Shown: positions 1 to 7,006 of the stretch, piece after piece
How the letters are laid out: every line of letters starts with the position of its first letter
How positions within the stretch are numbered: position 1 is the first letter of the stretch
Assembly (NCBI GenBank): GCA_964433635.1
Contig: CAYSSG010000051.1
Coordinates: 1 to 12,500 of the forward strand
DNA length: 12,500 bases
Source of the DNA: CAYSSG01 sp964433635
Lineage (GTDB): Bacteria > Atribacterota > Phoenicimicrobiia > Phoenicimicrobiales > Stramentimicrobiaceae
Direction: 5' to 3'
Made by a program: the position numbers and the translations under genes
Notes under the pieces: generated by a model
Told to the model about the DNA's origin: nothing
What the model saw: only the letters and a program-made list of their open reading frames with translations
Databases searched by the model: none

Positions 1-10
1 ATTCGTCTTG

Positions 11-45
11 TTGATATTTTATTTTTTATCGATTTAGGATATAAT
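11..45 (+). promoter_or_regulatory. possible promoter of the elbB-like gene
   Basis: A perfect TATAAT lies at 40-45 and a TTGATA at 11-16, but the 23-base gap between them is too long for a normal sigma-70 promoter. No better -35 box is visible at 17 bases. The region is very A+T rich, so the -10 match may be chance. A promoter is expected before the gene at 134, and this is the best candidate seen. Confidence 0.3.
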
Positions 46-133
46 ATAACATTGTAATCAATTAATCATATAAAATTAAAATGAGAAAATAAACTGATCC
101 AGGCATTCTCTTAAATAAAAGGAGTCAGAAAGC

Positions 134-790
134 ATGAAGAATATTGGTGTTGTCTTGTCAGGTTGTGGTGTTCAGGATGGTAGCGAGATTCACGAAGCAA
201 CGCTGACCCTCTACTTTCTTGATCGGTCTGGTGTTAAGATTACCTGTTTAGCACCCGGAATGGAACAATATCATAGCATCAATCATTGCACAGGCGAGGT
301 CCAAAAGGAGGAATATCGCCAGGTTTTGGCTGAGTCAGCCCGGATAGCCAGAGGAGATATCTCCGATTTATCTCAGGCTGATGTAAGCTCATTGGATGGG
401 CTGATTTTTCCTGGAGGTTTTGGAGCCGCAAAAAATCTGTGTGACTTTGCCTTTAAACAGGAAAATTGTCAGGTTAATCAAGATGTGGAAAGAATAATTC
501 AAGAAATGTACGATGCAGGAAAACCACAGGGTTTTATCTGTATTGCCCCTGTTCTCGCTGCCAGGGTACTGGGATCTTTTCATCCCTGCCTGACAATCGG
601 TAATGACCCATCAACCGCAGCTCTATTGGAAAAAATGGGCGCAAAGCATATTGTTTCAAGGGTAGATGAAATTATTTATGATTCGGAGCATAAAATTGCA
701 TCGACAGCAGCCTATATGTTAGGTCCAACCATATCCAGGATTGCAATTGGAATTGAAAAGCTTGTCCATAAGATTGTTGAGGTCGGGTAG
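134..790 (+). CDS. elbB: ElbB-like isoprenoid biosynthesis glyoxalase / class I amidotransferase-fold protein
   Basis: This 218-residue protein is the full usual length of the ElbB family, in the DJ-1/PfpI class I glutamine amidotransferase-like superfamily. Visible hallmarks are the N-terminal GCGVQDGSEIHEA stretch (residues 10-22), the IFPGGFGAAKNL turn (91-102) and the nucleophile-elbow segment GFICIAP with Cys136. E. coli ElbB was named for a link to isoprenoid synthesis and has weak glyoxalase activity. Its true cellular substrate is not settled, so I would not assign one here. A GGAG site at 121-124 lies 9 bases before the ATG, which supports this start. It leads a same-strand run with a coiled-coil protein and the omega subunit, although the 119-base gap after it may hold a second promoter. 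Confidence 0.9.
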   Translation: MKNIGVVLSGCGVQDGSEIHEATLTLYFLDRSGVKITCLAPGMEQYHSINHCTGEVQKEEYRQVLAESARIARGDISDLSQADVSSLDGLIFPGGFGAAKNLCDFAFKQENCQVNQDVERIIQEMYDAGKPQGFICIAPVLAARVLGSFHPCLTIGNDPSTAALLEKMGAKHIVSRVDEIIYDSEHKIASTAAYMLGPTISRIAIGIEKLVHKIVEVG

Positions 791-869
791 TCAGCAAAGA
801 TTACGATAAAAATCATTACCGTATAACCAATTTTTTTATTATCAAAATGCTTCCAAATAAATCTGTTAA

Positions 870-875
870 TATAAT
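870..875 (+). promoter_or_regulatory. possible -10 element before the coiled-coil gene
   Basis: A perfect TATAAT lies 35 bases before the GTG at 910 and about 22 bases before its Shine-Dalgarno site. No convincing -35 box is present 16-18 bases upstream. If real, transcription would begin near 882, which is downstream of the ATG at 847 and would rule out that longer start. A run of seven T at 831-837 lies upstream, but no clear hairpin precedes it. Confidence 0.3.
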
Positions 876-896
876 AAATCTGAAAGAAAGGTTGTC

Positions 897-902
897 AAGG
901 AG
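897..902 (+). promoter_or_regulatory. strong Shine-Dalgarno site that decides a GTG start
   Basis: AAGGAG lies 7 bases before the in-frame GTG at 910. The in-frame ATG at 847 has only A+T-rich sequence without a purine core before it. This is the main reason for calling the shorter 77-residue protein. Confidence 0.7.
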
Positions 903-909
903 AATTAAA

Positions 910-1143
910 GTGATCGTGAAGAAAAATGAAAAAAAAGAGTACGAATCTTTTAGAGATGATGTTCATTCTATTAAGGACTTAATCGAAGAGAAGAGAAATG
1001 AACTGGAAGAACTCAAGTCACGATTAAAGAATTTAGTAAAAAATGAATTCACGGAAGGTGAGGAGGAAGCCAAGAAAGACAAGCTGAGAAGACTTATGAA
1101 GCGTCTGGAAAGAGAAATCAAAAACTTGCAGCGAGAATTATAA
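910..1143 (+). CDS. small charged coiled-coil protein of unknown function (GTG start)
   Basis: With the GTG start this is a 77-residue protein, very rich in Lys, Glu and Arg. Most of it (from the SIKDLIEEKRNELEELKSRL segment to the C-terminus) shows the leucine/isoleucine heptad pattern of one or two long helices, probably a coiled coil. A short acidic break (around EFTEGEEEAKKD) may form a hairpin turn. It has no signal peptide, membrane segment or cysteine, so it is probably cytoplasmic. A longer 98-residue reading from ATG 847 lacks a ribosome site. Its stop lies 46 bases before the omega-subunit gene, so the two are probably co-transcribed. I do not recognise a family, and low-complexity helices make homology calls unreliable. 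A role near RNA polymerase is only suggested by position. Confidence 0.65.
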   Translation: MIVKKNEKKEYESFRDDVHSIKDLIEEKRNELEELKSRLKNLVKNEFTEGEEEAKKDKLRRLMKRLEREIKNLQREL

Positions 1144-1189
1144 GTCATTTGCTATTGATACCAAAAAGAACAAAGCAGGAGTAAGAAGA

Positions 1190-1402
1190 TTGAAAGAAAA
1201 TGGTATTTTAAAAAATAAGTATTTACTGACCATGATGGTAGCGAAAAGAGCCAAGCAGTTGAATCAGGGATTTAAGCCGCTCTTGGATATTGAATCAAAA
1301 AACAATCGTTTACTGGCGCTGAAAGAGGTTCAAGAGGGGAAGGTCTATATTAAAAGTGAAAAAAGACCCCAGACTGAAGAAACTGAAGAAAGTGATCAGT
1401 AA
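1190..1402 (+). CDS. rpoZ: DNA-directed RNA polymerase omega subunit
   Basis: This 70-residue protein matches the core of the omega family, which helps fold and assemble the beta-prime subunit into RNA polymerase. The sequence runs NKYLLTMMVAKRAKQL (9-24), the position of the conserved helix with the AxRAxQ-type motif, and then ALKEVQEGKV (43-52), the conserved helix that ends the core. An acidic, glutamate-rich tail follows (about 60-70). Start choice: TTG at 1190 has AGGAG at 1177-1181, 8 bases upstream, and no better ATG keeps the first helix intact. The common bacterial neighbour gmk is absent, and the adjacent upstream gene is a small coiled-coil protein. A strong hairpin follows 18 bases after the stop. 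The family call is good although the sequence is divergent. Confidence 0.85.
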   Translation: MKENGILKNKYLLTMMVAKRAKQLNQGFKPLLDIESKNNRLLALKEVQEGKVYIKSEKRPQTEETEESDQ

Positions 1403-1420
1403 TTTTCTTCAGAAAATTTA

Positions 1421-1475
1421 AAATAAATCATAGACCCATTTTTCCTTTTAAAGGAGATGGGTCTATGATTTATTT
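1421..1475 (+). terminator. perfect 19-bp hairpin terminator after rpoZ
   Basis: The arm at 1421-1439 is the exact reverse complement of 1457-1475, giving a 19-bp stem with A+T outer ends and a GACCCAT/ATGGGTC core. The loop contains a second small palindrome, TCCTTT (1443-1448) and AAAGGA (1450-1455). The right arm ends in a T-rich stretch (ATTTATTTATGTTT), as expected for intrinsic termination. The left arm begins A-rich, so it could also work on the other strand. It ends the elbB to rpoZ run and insulates the outer-membrane protein gene. Confidence 0.75.
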
Positions 1476-1570
1476 ATGTTTATAAATGGATGTTATCAAT
1501 CAGATTAGTCAATTTCACATTATGGATAGGTGGATAAAAGTTAAGAATCAATATCAAAAAGGAGAAAACC

Positions 1571-2644
1571 ATGAAAAGATATTCATTGTGGTTTGGTTTG
1601 ATCTTTGTGGTATTTATTTTTATCTTTAGCCCGGTAACCAGGGCAAATGATATCCAGCTTGGTGGAAAGCTGAATGTTAATTTGACAGGTTTGTATGATA
1701 GTGAAATGGGATTCGGCTTATTACCTCAGGCAAATCTTGATTTAGAATTGTTCTTACCTGTCTGGAATGATCATGAGATTAAATGTCAAGGATATTTCTA
1801 TACTGATGCAGCAGAGGGTAAGATAGATTTTTTCTGGAAGAAGTTATACTGGAAACACCGCTGGGAAAATCTGCACCTTTCTGTTGGCAGACAGCCTATT
1901 TCCTGGTCATTTGGCTCTTTATTGAATCCGGTAGATTATACACTGGGTGCTGTTGCTCTGGACAGGGATTATAGCGGAAAATTTCAAGATGCCATCGAAG
2001 CTTATTTTCCAGTTAACTGGAATACCAGTCTTTCTGTGGTAGCCTCCCTGCCGGATGATAGTCATACATTTAAAATGGGTATGCGAGGAAGAACTTTAAT
2101 CAATCATTTTGATGTAACCGTAAATTTTGTGCAGGAACAGATCAGAACGGAGGAAACAGTCAGGCGTCGTATTGGAATGACTGCCAAGGGAGATATAGGC
2201 TCTTTTGGCGTTTATGGGGCACTGGGATATTATCAGGAGAAAAGAGATTCTTTTTCCTTCCTGGCTGGTCTTGATTATAGTCATTTCTTCCAGGCAGGCG
2301 ACCGGATATACCTCCAGGCAGAGTATCTGAATATCCCACCCGATCTCCTTTCACTGATAACCGGTTCTATGATGACCTCACAAAAAAGTGAGGACAATGT
2401 AAACCTGCTGGTAAGCAGTGTTTCCTATCAAATTGATGAATTTTCCAGTATTGTTCTTACTTATTTTGGAAATTTCAGTGATGGCTCTCAATTGTTGATG
2501 CCCTCTTATAGCAATCAGATAGCTGCAAATACAACCTTGAATATTGAGGCAGGTGTGACATTAAAGCAGACGCAGGAATCAGAATCATTTTTTGGTAAGC
2601 CATCCCAGTTCTTTGTACAGATTGGAGCCCAGTATACATTTTAA
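1571..2644 (+). CDS. beta-barrel outer-membrane protein, porin-like
   Basis: This is a 357-residue protein with a typical Sec signal peptide: Lys-Arg at 2-3, a hydrophobic stretch at about 7-20, and a likely cleavage after Ala25 (PVTRA before NDIQ). The mature part is a succession of short alternating-hydrophobic strands joined by polar turns. The last residues are QYTF, and a terminal phenylalanine is the usual recognition signal for the outer-membrane assembly machine. The GRQPISWSFGSLLNPVD segment (106-122) resembles a strand-turn motif seen in several porin-like families. This implies a diderm cell. Substrate specificity is unknown. GGAG at 1561-1564 lies 6 bases before the ATG. A hairpin terminator upstream and a 125-base gap downstream suggest a single-gene unit. 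The exact family is not recognised. Confidence 0.8.
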   Translation: MKRYSLWFGLIFVVFIFIFSPVTRANDIQLGGKLNVNLTGLYDSEMGFGLLPQANLDLELFLPVWNDHEIKCQGYFYTDAAEGKIDFFWKKLYWKHRWENLHLSVGRQPISWSFGSLLNPVDYTLGAVALDRDYSGKFQDAIEAYFPVNWNTSLSVVASLPDDSHTFKMGMRGRTLINHFDVTVNFVQEQIRTEETVRRRIGMTAKGDIGSFGVYGALGYYQEKRDSFSFLAGLDYSHFFQAGDRIYLQAEYLNIPPDLLSLITGSMMTSQKSEDNVNLLVSSVSYQIDEFSSIVLTYFGNFSDGSQLLMPSYSNQIAANTTLNIEAGVTLKQTQESESFFGKPSQFFVQIGAQYTF

Positions 2645-2689
2645 ATCATAACTTACACTGGTTTTTGAAATTTTAAAAAAGAGATAGTT

Positions 2690-2756
2690 TCAGGGTGCAT
2701 AATGAAAAGAGAAGAGGCAGGTTGAAGGCTAATCTTTCAAATTACCATGACCCTGA
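2690..2756 (+). other. possible structured mRNA leader before the MinD-fusion gene
   Basis: TCAGGGTGCAT (2690-2700) can pair with ATGACCCTGA (2747-2756) with one bulged G. Inside it, TTGAAGG (2722-2728) can pair with CTTTCAA (2734-2740) around a 5-base loop, with one G-U pair. The outer stem ends exactly where the Shine-Dalgarno region (about 2756-2763) begins, so folding could influence translation. It does not resemble a riboswitch class I know. No folding energy was computed, and no clear promoter was found just upstream. Confidence 0.35.
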
Positions 2757-2769
2757 GGAGAGGTAAAAA

Positions 2770-4617
2770 TTGAAAAAGATTAAAATTGCCATTGCCAGCG
2801 GCAAGGGTGGTACCGGGAAAACTTTAATAGCAACTAATATTGCCAGAACTTTGAGTGATTTGGGGGAGAAGGTACATTATATTGATTGTGATGTGGAGGG
2901 GCCTAATGGCCATCTATTTTTAAAACCGGAAAATGTTCAGGAACAGGTGATTCAATTATCATCTCCCGCAGGTGTGGACGAGAATAAGTGCCTTAAATGT
3001 GGAAAATGCAGTGCTGCTTGCCATTATAATGCCATTGCTGTAGTAAAAGAAAAGGTCTTGTTCTTTAAAGAATTATGTCATTTATGTGGTGCCTGTCAGA
3101 TTGTCTGTCCGGTCAACGCAGTTATTGAGGAAGACAGAAATATCGGAACTTTACGACACGGTTTAGCCGGTAAAATAGATTTTCATGATGGTTTATTGGC
3201 AACAGCAGAAGGGGGAATGTCTCCTCGTTTGATCAGAAGACTAAAAATGTTCCTGAGTGAGGGAATCAACATTCTGGATTCTGCCCCGGGAACAGCCTGT
3301 CCGGTAGTGGAGACAGTAAAGGATGCAGATCTCTGTGTATTGGTCACTGATCCCACTCCTTTTGGCATTCATGACCTGGGATTAGCAGTTGCACTGGTAC
3401 GTAGTTTGGAAAAGGAACCGGTTATTGTGGTGAACCGTGCGAGTTACAATAGTCGGGATTTAAAGGATTATTGTCGGGTTCAACAATTAGAGATGATTGG
3501 TGAAATTCCCAATGATCGTACAATTGCCCAGCAATATTCCCGAGGGAATCTTATAATTGATGAGTTACCAGTATACCGGGCTTTATTTAAGAAACTGGCT
3601 ATCAGAATAGTGGAAAATGCCAGAACCGGGAGGAAAGTAAGGAGGCCGGTTGAGGAGGAGTATTTCTATTCCAGCCGACCTTTTGTAAAAGGAAGTTTTA
3701 AATCGAGCCAGACAGGCGGAAAGAAGCCCGGGGAAGTTGTTATCATCAGTGGAAAAGGGGGAACAGGAAAGACTTCTCTTGCAGCCTCGCTTTTTTCTAT
3801 GGATCATTCCATGGTGATTGCTGATTGCGATGTAGACGCGGCTGATTTGCACTTGATTTTAAAGCCCAAAGTGCTGGAGAGAGGTTATTTCAGTGGAGGT
3901 ATGGAGGCAAAAATTATCCAAAATCGGTGTACTGCCTGCGGAAAATGCTGGGATGCCTGTCGTTTTCAGGCTATTGAAAAAAAAGTTGAACAGGGAAAAA
4001 CGAAATATACCATTAATCCGGTGGATTGCGAAGGTTGTGGTGTTTGCAGCCTGGTATGTCCGGAGGATGCTATTGAATTTCATGATGCAGTTAATGGAGA
4101 ATGGTTTATCTCTGAGACACGTTTTGGTCCTATGAGCCATGCCCGTCTGGGTATCGCCGAAGAGAATTCAGGCCGATTGGTAACGCTGGTGCGGGACCAT
4201 GCAGTCTTTCTGGCAAAAAAGAATGGCCTGGGAAAAAATATCATTGATGGTTCACCGGGTACCGGATGTCCGGTTATTGCTTCCCTCACGGCAGCGGATT
4301 ATGCCGTGATTGTAACTGAGCCGACAGTTTCGGGATTACATGATCTGAAACGTGTCTTTGAGCTGATTCATCACTTTGGAATGAAAGCCGGTACAGTCGT
4401 CAATAAATTTGACATCAACCAGGATATGACTTGCAGGATTAAAGAGGTGTCAGCTTCAGCAGGGGTCAAAATGTTAGGTTTTATTCCTTATGATGAAATT
4501 GTGACCACCTCCCAGATGAAAGCACAGTCCGTTGTGGAATATGCACCGGAAAGTCAGATAACAAAGGAAATAATGAAGATACACAAGTATATCGAAGAAG
4601 AAACAGGTCATTCTTAG
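2770..4617 (+). CDS. tandem MinD-family ATPase fusion, each half with two [4Fe-4S] ferredoxin clusters
   Basis: This 615-residue cytoplasmic protein holds two complete MinD/Mrp-like deviant Walker ATPases. Half one has P-loop GKGGTGKT (11-18), DCDVEGPN (39-46), an inserted ferredoxin domain with Cys74, 77, 80, 84 and 103, 106, 109, 113, and the switch segment DSAPGTACP (170-178). Half two repeats this: GKGGTGKT (328-335), DCDVDAAD (352-359), Cys387, 390, 393, 397 and 420, 423, 426, 430, then DGSPGTGCP (493-501). A linker of about 30 polar residues (290-320) joins them. In many anaerobes these are two adjacent genes, often near NifX/NifB-like iron-molybdenum cofactor genes or the orange-protein cluster. 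One-chain fusion is the unusual point. The start is TTG with AGGAGAGG just upstream. All catalytic and cluster residues look intact. The likely role is ATP-dependent metal-cluster handling or partner-protein maturation, and the target is unknown. Confidence 0.9.
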   Translation: MKKIKIAIASGKGGTGKTLIATNIARTLSDLGEKVHYIDCDVEGPNGHLFLKPENVQEQVIQLSSPAGVDENKCLKCGKCSAACHYNAIAVVKEKVLFFKELCHLCGACQIVCPVNAVIEEDRNIGTLRHGLAGKIDFHDGLLATAEGGMSPRLIRRLKMFLSEGINILDSAPGTACPVVETVKDADLCVLVTDPTPFGIHDLGLAVALVRSLEKEPVIVVNRASYNSRDLKDYCRVQQLEMIGEIPNDRTIAQQYSRGNLIIDELPVYRALFKKLAIRIVENARTGRKVRRPVEEEYFYSSRPFVKGSFKSSQTGGKKPGEVVIISGKGGTGKTSLAASLFSMDHSMVIADCDVDAADLHLILKPKVLERGYFSGGMEAKIIQNRCTACGKCWDACRFQAIEKKVEQGKTKYTINPVDCEGCGVCSLVCPEDAIEFHDAVNGEWFISETRFGPMSHARLGIAEENSGRLVTLVRDHAVFLAKKNGLGKNIIDGSPGTGCPVIASLTAADYAVIVTEPTVSGLHDLKRVFELIHHFGMKAGTVVNKFDINQDMTCRIKEVSASAGVKMLGFIPYDEIVTTSQMKAQSVVEYAPESQITKEIMKIHKYIEEETGHS

Positions 4618-4665
4618 AGAGTAGAACAGAGATGATCTGTAGTCGATACGAAAGGAATATCAGAT

Positions 4666-5400
4666 ATGAAATTGATCGGAGAGGAATTTATTACCAAAAC
4701 CAAATACCCGTTTCTCAATTTATCAGATCAAATGAAGGGTATTTCGCCTCCTGCCCTGCAAGATCCTTACCCTGATGATATGGAAAGAATCACTTTACCC
4801 CAATGGAATGAAATTGATATTTCTCAGGAGAATATAGCAACGATGATCAATCTGCGACAGAGCATTCGCAATTACCGGAAATCACCCCTCAGTCTGACTG
4901 AATTGTCATATCTGCTCTGGTGTACCCAGGGAATCAAAGAGATTATTTCGAATGTCGCAACCAGAAGGACTGTTCCTTCAGCAGGCGCTCGGCATTCATT
5001 GGAAACAAGCCTCCTGGTCAATAGAGTAGATGAGTTGAAATCCGGACTCTTTCGGTATTTACCTCTGGAACACCAGTTAGGGTTACTCAAGGAAGATGAA
5101 GTAATTGTAGATGAAATTGTCAAAGCCAGTTTTGGTCAGGATTTTATCAGACATTCAGCCGTCACTTTTATCTGGAGTACAGTGATCTACCGAATGAAAT
5201 GGCGATATGGGGAGCGTGCATACCGGTATATTTTTCTGGATGCAGGTCATGTTGCGCAGAATTTGTATCTTGCCGCTGAGGCAATCGATTGTGGTGTCTG
5301 TGCCATAGCTGCCTTTTCGGATGATGATATGAATCAGTTATTGAATCTGGATGGCAGAGAGCAGTTTGTATTATATATGGCAACCGTAGGTAAGAAGTAA
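4666..5400 (+). CDS. SagB-type nitroreductase-family flavoprotein (stand-alone)
   Basis: This 244-residue protein belongs to the FMN-binding nitroreductase superfamily, SagB/ThcOx branch. Supporting motifs are RQSIRNY (64-70), the FMN-contact type segment common to nitroreductases, and PSAGARHSLE (104-113). The stretch from RYGERAYRYIFLDAGHVAQN (180-199) through AAFSDDDMN (215-223) to LYMATVGK (236-243) is characteristic of SagB-type proteins. SagB oxidises azoline rings in peptide antibiotics, but no cyclodehydratase or precursor gene is present, so the stand-alone form probably does another, unknown redox reaction. AAAGGA at 4651-4656 lies 9 bases before the ATG. It sits 48 bases after the MinD fusion and 16 bases before the NimA-like gene, consistent with one operon. 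Confidence 0.88.
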   Translation: MKLIGEEFITKTKYPFLNLSDQMKGISPPALQDPYPDDMERITLPQWNEIDISQENIATMINLRQSIRNYRKSPLSLTELSYLLWCTQGIKEIISNVATRRTVPSAGARHSLETSLLVNRVDELKSGLFRYLPLEHQLGLLKEDEVIVDEIVKASFGQDFIRHSAVTFIWSTVIYRMKWRYGERAYRYIFLDAGHVAQNLYLAAEAIDCGVCAIAAFSDDDMNQLLNLDGREQFVLYMATVGKK

Positions 5401-5416
5401 AGGCAGGTGTCCAGTT

Positions 5417-5887
5417 ATGAGAAGAAAAGATAAAGAAATCAGTGATGTAGAAGAGATATACAAGATTATCAGGAAAGCAGATTTCTGTTATGTAGCTATG
5501 TCCAGGCATAACAGACCCTATATGGTACCTATGAATTTTGGATTTTGTGAGGATTGCATCTATCTTCATTCAGCCAGTGAAGGATTAAAAATGGACATTC
5601 TGAAAGAAAATCCCCTTGTCTGTATCGGGATTGTCACGGATGCACAGTTAGAAAGGTCTTTAAATCCATGTAATAATGGTATGGCTTACAGCAGTGTACT
5701 GATCTTTGGGAGAGCTGAATTCCCGTTAGAAGAATTGGAAAAGAAAAGAGCGCTTAGCTGTATTGTACAGCATTATAGTGAGAATACTGGAGAAAATGGA
5801 ATGGAAATTTCTAATCAAAACCTGGATAAATTAACTGTTTTGAAAGTCAAGATAGAAAAGGTAACCGGTAAGAAATCACGCAGATGA
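5417..5887 (+). CDS. NimA-like pyridoxamine 5'-phosphate oxidase-fold flavoprotein
   Basis: This 156-residue protein has the split-barrel, flavin-binding fold shared by pyridoxamine 5'-phosphate oxidase-like proteins, and resembles the NimA (5-nitroimidazole reductase) group. It begins MRRKDKEISD, typical of the group. It has RPYMVPMNFGF (33-43) and YLHSASEGLKMD (49-60), where His51 aligns with the conserved NimA histidine as far as I can judge by eye. The family is usually about 150-170 residues, so it is full length. A modest AGGTG site (5405-5409) lies 7 bases before the ATG, and only 16 bases separate it from the nitroreductase. Both neighbours are FMN-type redox proteins, so a shared small-molecule substrate or detoxification role is plausible. 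Drug resistance cannot be inferred from sequence. Confidence 0.85.
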   Translation: MRRKDKEISDVEEIYKIIRKADFCYVAMSRHNRPYMVPMNFGFCEDCIYLHSASEGLKMDILKENPLVCIGIVTDAQLERSLNPCNNGMAYSSVLIFGRAEFPLEELEKKRALSCIVQHYSENTGENGMEISNQNLDKLTVLKVKIEKVTGKKSRR

Positions 5888-5998
5888 TATTTTCCTTCAA
5901 TGACATTGATTTAAAAGTTTTTACTGGGTTCTGCATGGGTCTGTCTTGTATAGGAAAATATGATAAAAAGCTTGAAGATTCTATGAAGAGTACCCGAA

Positions 5999-6045
5999 TA
6001 TAATCAGATGAGACATGTCCGATTTATTGGATTGCAAGGTTAACC
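5999..6045 (+). promoter_or_regulatory. possible promoter and operator region of the exporter gene
   Basis: The 189-base gap before the exporter contains a perfect TATAAT at 5999-6004, with only a distant TTGAAG (5972-5977, 21-base gap). Two 8-base perfect palindromes follow: GACATGTC (6012-6019) and GGTTAACC (6038-6045), 26 bases apart centre to centre. The first would overlap the expected transcription start. Palindromes of this size are expected about once in a gap this long by chance, so an operator role is speculative. Confidence 0.25.
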
Positions 6046-6076
6046 GAAAAAATAGAGTTTAACTGAAGGCATATAG

Positions 6077-7006
6077 ATGCTTTTAAAAAAGAATGATGAT
6101 CAGTACAGCACTTATCTGGGCATTTTGGCTATTTTATTCTGGGGAAGCACCATTGCCTTCTCCAGAAGTTTGACGGAACAGTTAGGAAGTATCACGGCTG
6201 GTGGATTCGTGTTTTGTTTAAGTTCTTTGATTGCCTGTTTGTATTTATTATTTACTTCCCCGAAAAGATTCAAAAAGATGGTTCAACTGCCCACCTCTTA
6301 TTTATGGGTATGCGGAGCTTTGTTTGTACTTTATATGACTTCCCTTTATCTGGCAATCGGATTATCTCATACGCGAGAACAGGTTATTGAAATCAGTATT
6401 GTGAATTACCTCTGGCCGGGCTTGACCTTACTCTGTTCTATACCCGTGTTACAAAAAAGGGCAAACTTCTTTATTATCCCTGGCGTATTGCTCAGTTTTC
6501 TTGGCGTTTTTCTGGCTATGAATCCCTATTACAGTCTTTCGTTTTCTCAATTTTACCGGAATATTCAGCAGAATCGTTTGCCCTATATGTTTGCTTTGAT
6601 TGCCGCCGTTTCCTGGGCTCTCTATTCAACGCTGGCTAGAAAATGGGCTGGAAAGGATCAGGAGGGAGCAGTTCCCATATTCTTGTTGGTGACCGGTCTT
6701 GTTTTATTCCTGTTAAGATTATTTTTTCCCGAAAAATCAGCCTGGAGTATTAAAGTAGGTCTAGAACTTATCTATATGGCTATTTTCCCAACATTTTTAG
6801 CCTATTCTTTCTGGGATCAGGCTATGCGCCGTGGAAATATCGTCCTGGTTGCTACTCTTTCTTATTTTACACCCCTATTATCCATTTTCATCAGTTCCAT
6901 CTATCTGCAGATTGCCATTGATATGCGCTTACTGATTGCTTCCATGTTAGTCGTCATCGGTGCGTTTATCAGTAAATTTTCTATCCTGGAAAGAAGGATT
7001 TCCTGA
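6077..7006 (+). CDS. DMT-superfamily exporter, YddG-like (EamA repeats)
   Basis: This 309-residue inner-membrane protein has about ten hydrophobic helices arranged as two EamA repeats (roughly 12-148 and 168-300), the usual length and layout of drug/metabolite transporters. The segments REQVIEISIVNYLWP (100-114), the GVLLSFLGVFLAMNP region (136-150), AAVSWALYSTLARKW (176-190) and FPTFLAYSFWDQAM (237-250) resemble YddG, the exporter of aromatic amino acids in enterobacteria. The NYLWP motif is a strong sign of this subgroup. The transported substrate here is unproved, but amino-acid efflux is the best guess. GAAGG at 6065-6069 lies 7 bases before the ATG. It stands alone between the redox operon and a convergent minus-strand pair. 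Confidence 0.85.
   Translation: MLLKKNDDQYSTYLGILAILFWGSTIAFSRSLTEQLGSITAGGFVFCLSSLIACLYLLFTSPKRFKKMVQLPTSYLWVCGALFVLYMTSLYLAIGLSHTREQVIEISIVNYLWPGLTLLCSIPVLQKRANFFIIPGVLLSFLGVFLAMNPYYSLSFSQFYRNIQQNRLPYMFALIAAVSWALYSTLARKWAGKDQEGAVPIFLLVTGLVLFLLRLFFPEKSAWSIKVGLELIYMAIFPTFLAYSFWDQAMRRGNIVLVATLSYFTPLLSIFISSIYLQIAIDMRLLIASMLVVIGAFISKFSILERRIS

Noticed and set aside
847..909. Upstream extension of the coiled-coil protein from ATG 847
   Set aside because: No ribosome site precedes it, whereas the in-frame GTG at 910 has AAGGAG at ideal spacing.
3859..4140. Minus-strand and off-frame open frames within the MinD fusion, outer-membrane, PolX and binding-protein genes
   Set aside because: They lie wholly inside well-supported genes and show no ribosome site or domain features.
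2770..4617. NifH/BchL-type nitrogenase iron protein
   Set aside because: The P-loop is similar, but clusters are ferredoxin-type CxxCxxCxxxC inserts as in the MinD/ferredoxin group, and no nitrogenase genes are present.
4666..5887. Azole-modified peptide antibiotic cluster based on the SagB-type protein
   Set aside because: No YcaO cyclodehydratase, precursor peptide or maturation protease is found in the window.
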